From contig NZ_MOMC01000006.1 of the NCBI RefSeq assembly GCF_001983105.1, forward strand, positions 13,596 to 22,396: a stretch of DNA of 8,801 bases. Reading direction: 5' to 3'. Positions 5,693 through 8,801 of the stretch are shown piece by piece. Each line of letters begins with the position of its first letter. The first letter of the stretch is position 1. Both the position numbers and the translations under genes were made by a program. The notes under the pieces are model-generated. The model ran no database searches. It had not been told where the DNA came from and worked only from the letters and a program-made list of their open reading frames with translations. Origin of the DNA: Pseudofrankia asymbiotica (GTDB taxonomy: Bacteria; Actinomycetota; Actinomycetes; Frankiales; Frankiaceae).

Positions 5693-6547
5693 GTGCTGGG
5701 CATGGCTGGTGGCGGCGATGGCGTCTTCGTCCCTTCGCGGCTCGGCGCCCGGTTCGGGCCGTACTTCGAGCTGGACGTCCTGGCTCCTCCTCAGGCCGAC
5801 GGCGCTGGCGTGGCCGCCGGGCCGCCGGCCGGCTGGGCGGCGGTCGCCGACCTTTCCGACCCGCTCACCGGCGCCTTCGCGCGCCGGGCAGGCGCGGTAC
5901 GGGCGGCGCTCGCGGCCGGGGGCGGGCTCGCGACCGAGGCGGTCGACGAGCGGGTGGCGGTCTCCGTCGCGCAGCTCGGGGTGTGCGCGCGGCTGGTCGC
6001 TCCCGCGCTCGCGCTGGCCGTGGCCACCGGCCGTCCGCCGGAGTTCAGCCCGCGGCTGCTCTACTGGCGGGACAGGCTCGGCGGGCCCTTCCCGCTCGCG
6101 CTCGGCGGGCCACCCGTGCCGGTCGGCCAGGCCACCACCGGCACGGGACCGTCGGACCGGCTCGGCCGGGGACTCGTGGACGGGATGCTGCTCCCGGTGG
6201 TCGCGCCGATCGTCTCGGCGATCGAGCGTCACCATCCGGTGTCATCGAAGATCCTCTGGGGGAATGTGGCGTCCGGTCTCGCGGGTGCCGCGAAGATGAT
6301 CGGACAGGCGGAGCCGGCCCTGGCCGCGCCCGCCTGGGGCGTCGTCGACGCGCTGTGCGCGGGCGACGGCCCGCTGCGCGGCACCGGCGCGCGGGTTGCC
6401 CCGGCCCGGTTCGGCCGCCGCAGCTGCTGCCTCATCTACCGACTCGATTCCGGCGCTGGCGCTGGCGCTGGCGCCGACGGCGACCGCGCCCGTCGCGCGC
6501 CCTCCCGAAGCGCGCTGTGCGAGGACTGCGTCCTGCGTTTTCGTTGA
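5693..6547 (+). CDS. FhuF-like (2Fe-2S)-binding protein, probable ferric-siderophore reductase
   Basis: A 284-residue protein ending in a CC-x29-CxxC motif: C245, C246, C276 and C279, in RRSCCLIYRL and CEDCVL. FhuF-type proteins hold an unusual 2Fe-2S cluster with CC-x(~10)-CxxC near the C-terminus and reduce ferric iron in siderophores in the cytosol. The body is helical and Ala-rich, as in the actinobacterial family, with FSPRLLYWRDRLGGPFPLAL and a SSKILWGNVASGLAGAAKMI segment before the cysteines. The oddity is the loop between the cysteine pairs: about 19 residues longer than the classical spacing and containing a Gly-Ala repeat. The start is GTG 5693 or ATG 5702, and the -10 box favours 5693. 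No siderophore or transporter gene lies in the window, so the substrate is unknown. The family call is fairly sure; the reductase activity is inferred. Confidence 0.75.
   Translation: MLGMAGGGDGVFVPSRLGARFGPYFELDVLAPPQADGAGVAAGPPAGWAAVADLSDPLTGAFARRAGAVRAALAAGGGLATEAVDERVAVSVAQLGVCARLVAPALALAVATGRPPEFSPRLLYWRDRLGGPFPLALGGPPVPVGQATTGTGPSDRLGRGLVDGMLLPVVAPIVSAIERHHPVSSKILWGNVASGLAGAAKMIGQAEPALAAPAWGVVDALCAGDGPLRGTGARVAPARFGRRSCCLIYRLDSGAGAGAGADGDRARRAPSRSALCEDCVLRFR
6452..6475 (+). repeat. GGCGCY hexamer repeat in the 2Fe-2S loop
   Basis: Four tandem hexamers, three GGCGCT and one GGCGCC, encode GAGAGAGA between the two cysteine pairs of the FhuF-like protein. Confidence 0.85.
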
Positions 6548-6550
6548 GGC

Positions 6551-6587
6551 GGGGCAGCCGCCGTCGCCTGGGGCAGCCGCCGTCGCC
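6551..6587 (+). repeat. 18-bp direct repeat in the spacer before the Ig-like gene
   Basis: Two exact 18-bp copies (GGGGCAGCCGCCGTCGCC) at 6551-6568 and 6570-6587 are separated by one T, immediately after the FhuF-like stop codon. The rest of the 202-bp spacer (6548-6749) holds no gene I can support. TACAGT at 6683-6688 could be a -10 for the next gene, but I see no matching -35. Confidence 0.8.
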
Positions 6588-6749
6588 CGTTTCGCGGCCG
6601 CGGCCGTCGGGTGTTGGCGGGTCGGGGAAGCTCGTTGCGTCCTCGGTTGTGCCACCACGCCGGGGCGGGAGATGCCTGCGGCTACAGTGACAGCCCCAAG
6701 GGTCATCTCGGGCGAGCCGGCAGGATGCGGGCGGAAAGGCGTGGGTGGG

Positions 6750-7262
6750 GTGGACGCGGTCAGACGTGGCTATCTCGGCCTGATTCTCTTCATAGCCGCG
6801 CTGGTGCTGATGCCGTTACTGATCGTCGACTACCACCGGCAGACCGAGGCGAAGGCCGACGACCGCCGGTCAGCCGCCGTCGTCGACACCCCGCCGGACC
6901 CGACCAGCCCCGCGGATGGCGAGGCGCTCTCGCCCACGGCCTCCGCGGCGCCCACCTCCGCGGCCCCTGTCGCTCTCGGCGCCACGCCGCTGATCGTCAG
7001 GTTCCTGGGAGTAGAGGACGGTCGGCCCCTGAAGGGGGACGTCCAGATCACTCTGGACACCGAGGGCGATGTTGGCGTGGTCAACTACACGTTGTCCGGC
7101 TTCTCCACGCCGTGGCTCGCGCTGAGCCCCCCGTACCTGTTCGCGCCCCATCCGGGGGGCTGGCACACGGCGGCGGCGCCCAACGGGCAGTACACGTTGA
7201 CGGCGACGCCGGTCGACACCCGGATCAGCCCGCGCTCCGTCACCTTCCTCGTGCAGAACTGA
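6750..7262 (+). CDS. Membrane-anchored protein with Ig-like domain
   Basis: A 170-residue protein from GTG 6750. Residues 8-26 ([19 protein letters not shown]) form a single transmembrane or signal-anchor segment after Arg-Arg, so the rest is probably outside the membrane. Residues ~27-74 are a Ser/Ala/Pro/Thr-rich linker. Residues ~75-170 look like a bacterial Ig-like beta-sandwich: VNYTLSG, then [31 protein letters not shown], matching the 'aPY...W.T...pnG.hTLtA' pattern of Ig modules in secreted actinobacterial proteins. There are no Cys and no lipobox. Function is unknown; a cell-surface binding or structural role is inferred. GGAAAGG (6733-6739) sits 10 nt before GTG 6750. GTG 6741 is also in frame but too close to that site. 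The frame is open upstream to 6396, overlapping the previous gene, so a longer start is unlikely. Confidence 0.7.
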   Translation: MDAVRRGYLGLILFIAALVLMPLLIVDYHRQTEAKADDRRSAAVVDTPPDPTSPADGEALSPTASAAPTSAAPVALGATPLIVRFLGVEDGRPLKGDVQITLDTEGDVGVVNYTLSGFSTPWLALSPPYLFAPHPGGWHTAAAPNGQYTLTATPVDTRISPRSVTFLVQN

Positions 7263-7303
7263 CCCATCCGGGCTACCGGAGGTTCGGTTCGTCCGAGGCG
7301 GGC

Positions 7304-7332
7304 GTGACGCTGCGAGCGGGAAACCCTAGTGT
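7304..7332 (+). promoter_or_regulatory. Leaderless-type promoter of orn
   Basis: GTGACG (7304-7309) as -35, a 17-bp spacer, and TAGTGT (7327-7332) as -10 lie 7 nt before ATG 7340. No Shine-Dalgarno sequence precedes the start. The arrangement fits a leaderless mRNA beginning at or next to the start codon. Confidence 0.55.
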
Positions 7333-7339
7333 CAGATGG

Positions 7340-8047
7340 ATGGACCGCCTAGTTTGGATTGACTGCGAGATGACAGGCCTCGACCCGGCCTCCGACGTGC
7401 TGCTCGAGGTCGCCTGTCTGGTGACCGATGGCGAGCTCAATGTCGTGGGTGACGGGACGGACCTGGTGATCGCGGCTCCCGAGGCGGCACTCGACGCGAT
7501 GGTGCCCGTCGTCAAGGACATGCACGAGACCTCCGGCCTGACCGCCGCCGTCCGGAAGTCCACGCTGAGCGTCGCCGAGGCCGAGCGGCAGGTCCTCGCC
7601 TACGTGCGCTCACTCGTCCCGGAGAACCGCCGCGCTCCGCTGTGCGGCAACTCGATCGCCACGGACCGCTCGTTCCTGGCGCGTTACATGCCCGAACTGG
7701 ACGGCTACCTGCACTACCGCATGATCGACGTCTCGTCGGTGAAGGAACTGGCCCGTCGCTGGTACCCGCGCGCCTACTACGCCGCCCCGGTCAAGCACGG
7801 TGGTCACCGCGCTCTCGCGGACATCCGCGAGAGCATCGAGGAACTGCGGTACTACCGTCGGACCGTCTTCGTCCCGCATCCCGGCCCGACGACCGACGAG
7901 GCACGGGCGGCCTCCGTCGAGATCCGCGCCGAGACCGACGCCGCGGCCCAGCCCTCGTCATCGGGCGACGGCGGCGCGGAGCGGTCATCCCCGGATCCGG
8001 CCACGGCCGAGGCCACCGACACGACGCAGCCCGCCCCCAACGCCTGA
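7340..8047 (+). CDS. orn: Oligoribonuclease
   Basis: Orn is a 3'-5' exoribonuclease of the DEDDh family that degrades the shortest RNAs (2-5 nt), including the pGpG dinucleotide from cyclic-di-GMP turnover; it acts in the cytosol. The product is 235 residues; the E. coli enzyme is 181. Catalytic residues are visible: D8 and E10 in [11 protein letters not shown]109 in [11 protein letters not shown], and H156 and D161 in [14 protein letters not shown]. The conserved [29 protein letters not shown] block lies between. From about residue 178 there is a tail of some 58 residues rich in Ala, Ser, Pro, Thr, Asp and Glu, probably disordered and not part of the fold. ATG 7340 is chosen because the catalytic motif starts six residues later and the promoter spacing fits; the frame is open well upstream but that part is not Orn-like. 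Convergent with the pirin gene. Confidence 0.96.
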   Translation: MDRLVWIDCEMTGLDPASDVLLEVACLVTDGELNVVGDGTDLVIAAPEAALDAMVPVVKDMHETSGLTAAVRKSTLSVAEAERQVLAYVRSLVPENRRAPLCGNSIATDRSFLARYMPELDGYLHYRMIDVSSVKELARRWYPRAYYAAPVKHGGHRALADIRESIEELRYYRRTVFVPHPGPTTDEARAASVEIRAETDAAAQPSSSGDGGAERSSPDPATAEATDTTQPAPNA

Positions 8048-8070
8048 CCGGAGCGGAGATCGTCCAGAGC

Positions 8071-8110
8071 GGCGGTGTCCCCGACGCCGCCGCCCCGGTT
8101 GTCCTTTTGT
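8071..8110 (+). terminator. Terminator between orn and pirin
   Basis: GGCGGTGTC (8071-8079) pairs with GACGCCGCC (8083-8091), a 9-bp stem with one G-U pair and a CCC loop. A T-richer stretch with CTTTTG (around 8104-8109) follows about 12 nt later. It starts 24 nt after the orn stop codon. The distance to the T-run is longer than in a textbook intrinsic terminator. Between convergent genes it may serve both, as the stem also forms on the other strand. Confidence 0.6.
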
Positions 8111-8145
8111 CTCGTCCTTCGCGCTGAGAACGGGCCGCGGGAGTG

Positions 8146-8801
8146 TCAGACCCGGTGGGGCATCAGCGCGTTGGCGGGGATCACCCCGAGGCGCCCGGCC
8201 TGGAAGTCGTCGATCGCCTGCTGAAGCTCCTGGCGGGTGTTCATCACGAACGGGCCGTACTGCGCCACCGGCTCGCGGATGGGGCGGCCGCCGAGCAGCA
8301 GCACCTCCAGGTTCGGCGAGCGCGACTCCTGCCGCTTGGACGCGGCCAGCACCACCCGGTCGCCCGCCCCGAACACCGCGAGCTGGCCGGTCTCGACCGC
8401 CGTGGCCGCGGGGCCCACCGTGCCGGCACCGGCGAGGACGTAGGCGAGCCCGTTGAACTCGGGGTTCCACGGCAGGTCCACCCGGGCACCGGGGCTCACC
8501 GTGACGTGGACCATCGTGATCGGGGTGTGCGTCGAGCCGGGGCCGCGGTGCTCGCCGACCTCGCCCGCGATGATGCGCAGCAGCGCGCCGCCGTCGGCGG
8601 ACGCGACCAGCGAGACCTGCTGGCCCTCGAGGTTCTGGTACCGGGGCGGGGAGAACTTGTCCTTGGCCGGCAGGTTGACCCACAGCTGGATGCCGTGGAA
8701 CAGGCCGCCGCTCTCGACGAGCGCCGCCGGCGGCGTCTCGATGTGCAGAATGCCGGAGCCGGCCGTCATCCACTGGGTGGCGCCGTCGGTGATCAGGCCG
8801 C
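8146..8801 (-). CDS. Pirin family protein (5' end outside the window)
   Basis: The C-terminal ~218 residues of a pirin, a bicupin metal-binding protein; the gene runs off the right edge. The frame is open to 8801 and reads LITDGATQWMTAGSGILHIETP, matching the family's 'G..QWMTAGsGI.HsE' block, so the internal ATG at 8769 is not the start. The His and Glu in ILHIE correspond to two of the four metal ligands of the N-terminal cupin; the other two (the HPHRG region) should lie outside the window. Next come a GLFHGIQLWVNLP strand pair and a second cupin (LPWNPEFNGLAYVLAG, GQLAVFGAGDRVVLAA, LLLGGRPIREPVAQYGPFVMNT), and the helix ELQQAIDDFQAG closes the protein. Pirins include quercetin dioxygenases, redox-sensing cofactors and enzyme regulators; which applies here cannot be told. 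The I in HIE, where Ser is common, is a minor variation. Confidence 0.92.
   Translation of the reverse strand, partial: GLITDGATQWMTAGSGILHIETPPAALVESGGLFHGIQLWVNLPAKDKFSPPRYQNLEGQQVSLVASADGGALLRIIAGEVGEHRGPGSTHTPITMVHVTVSPGARVDLPWNPEFNGLAYVLAGAGTVGPAATAVETGQLAVFGAGDRVVLAASKRQESRSPNLEVLLLGGRPIREPVAQYGPFVMNTRQELQQAIDDFQAGRLGVIPANALMPHRV

Noticed and set aside
6396..6749. Upstream extension of the Ig-like protein frame
   Set aside because: It overlaps the cysteine-containing end of the FhuF-like gene and is low-complexity Ala/Pro/Arg; the membrane segment and ribosome binding site favour a start at 6750.
7985..8773. Second - strand frame overlapping the pirin gene
   Set aside because: Arg/Gly/Pro-rich and without motifs; the frame ending at 8146 carries the pirin blocks.
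1..8801. Mobile elements, tRNA or rRNA genes, phage genes
   Set aside because: No transposase, integrase, terminal inverted repeats with target duplications, or cloverleaf-like sequence was seen on either strand.

Overview
The window comes from a very GC-rich actinobacterium. Coding frames have near-saturated G/C third positions, GTG starts occur, and two genes look leaderless with TANNNT -10 boxes. The gene content (CobU with an N-terminal extension, CobS, CobT, an FhuF-like 2Fe-2S protein, Orn, a pirin) and the many low-complexity Ala/Pro/Arg tails suggest a Frankia-like or other filamentous actinomycete. That assignment is an inference from composition and recalled family patterns, not from a search.

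Layout, left to right. Positions 1-198 have no recognisable gene. An Ala-rich small protein of unknown function follows at 199-627, with a strong Shine-Dalgarno sequence and a hairpin over its stop codon. A three-gene block on the + strand then encodes the nucleotide-loop assembly branch of cobalamin synthesis: cobU (727-1851), cobS (2009-3655) and cobT (3881-5011). CobU phosphorylates adenosylcobinamide and transfers GMP to it. CobT makes alpha-ribazole phosphate from dimethylbenzimidazole and nicotinate mononucleotide. CobS joins the two halves in the membrane. The genes are separated by 157 and 225 bp spacers that contain inverted repeats, and no canonical B12 riboswitch was recognised.

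Downstream on the + strand are a small SRPBCC/AHSA1-like protein (5201-5659), an FhuF-like 2Fe-2S protein (5693-6547), a membrane-anchored protein with an Ig-like domain (6750-7262) and oligoribonuclease orn (7340-8047). A convergent pirin-family gene on the - strand (8146 to beyond 8801) enters from the right edge. A hairpin plus T-rich stretch lies between orn and pirin.

The most unusual points are additions to otherwise conserved enzymes. CobS has a roughly 270-residue disordered N-terminal extension that opens with GYADP pentapeptide repeats encoded by a 15-bp tandem repeat. CobU has an N-terminal domain that looks like a metallo-beta-lactamase fold without its metal ligands. The FhuF-like protein has its 2Fe-2S cysteine loop enlarged by a Gly-Ala repeat. 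A near-perfect dyad sits directly before the cobT ribosome binding site. I see no clear evidence of a wholly new multi-gene system; most of the window is housekeeping and cofactor metabolism.
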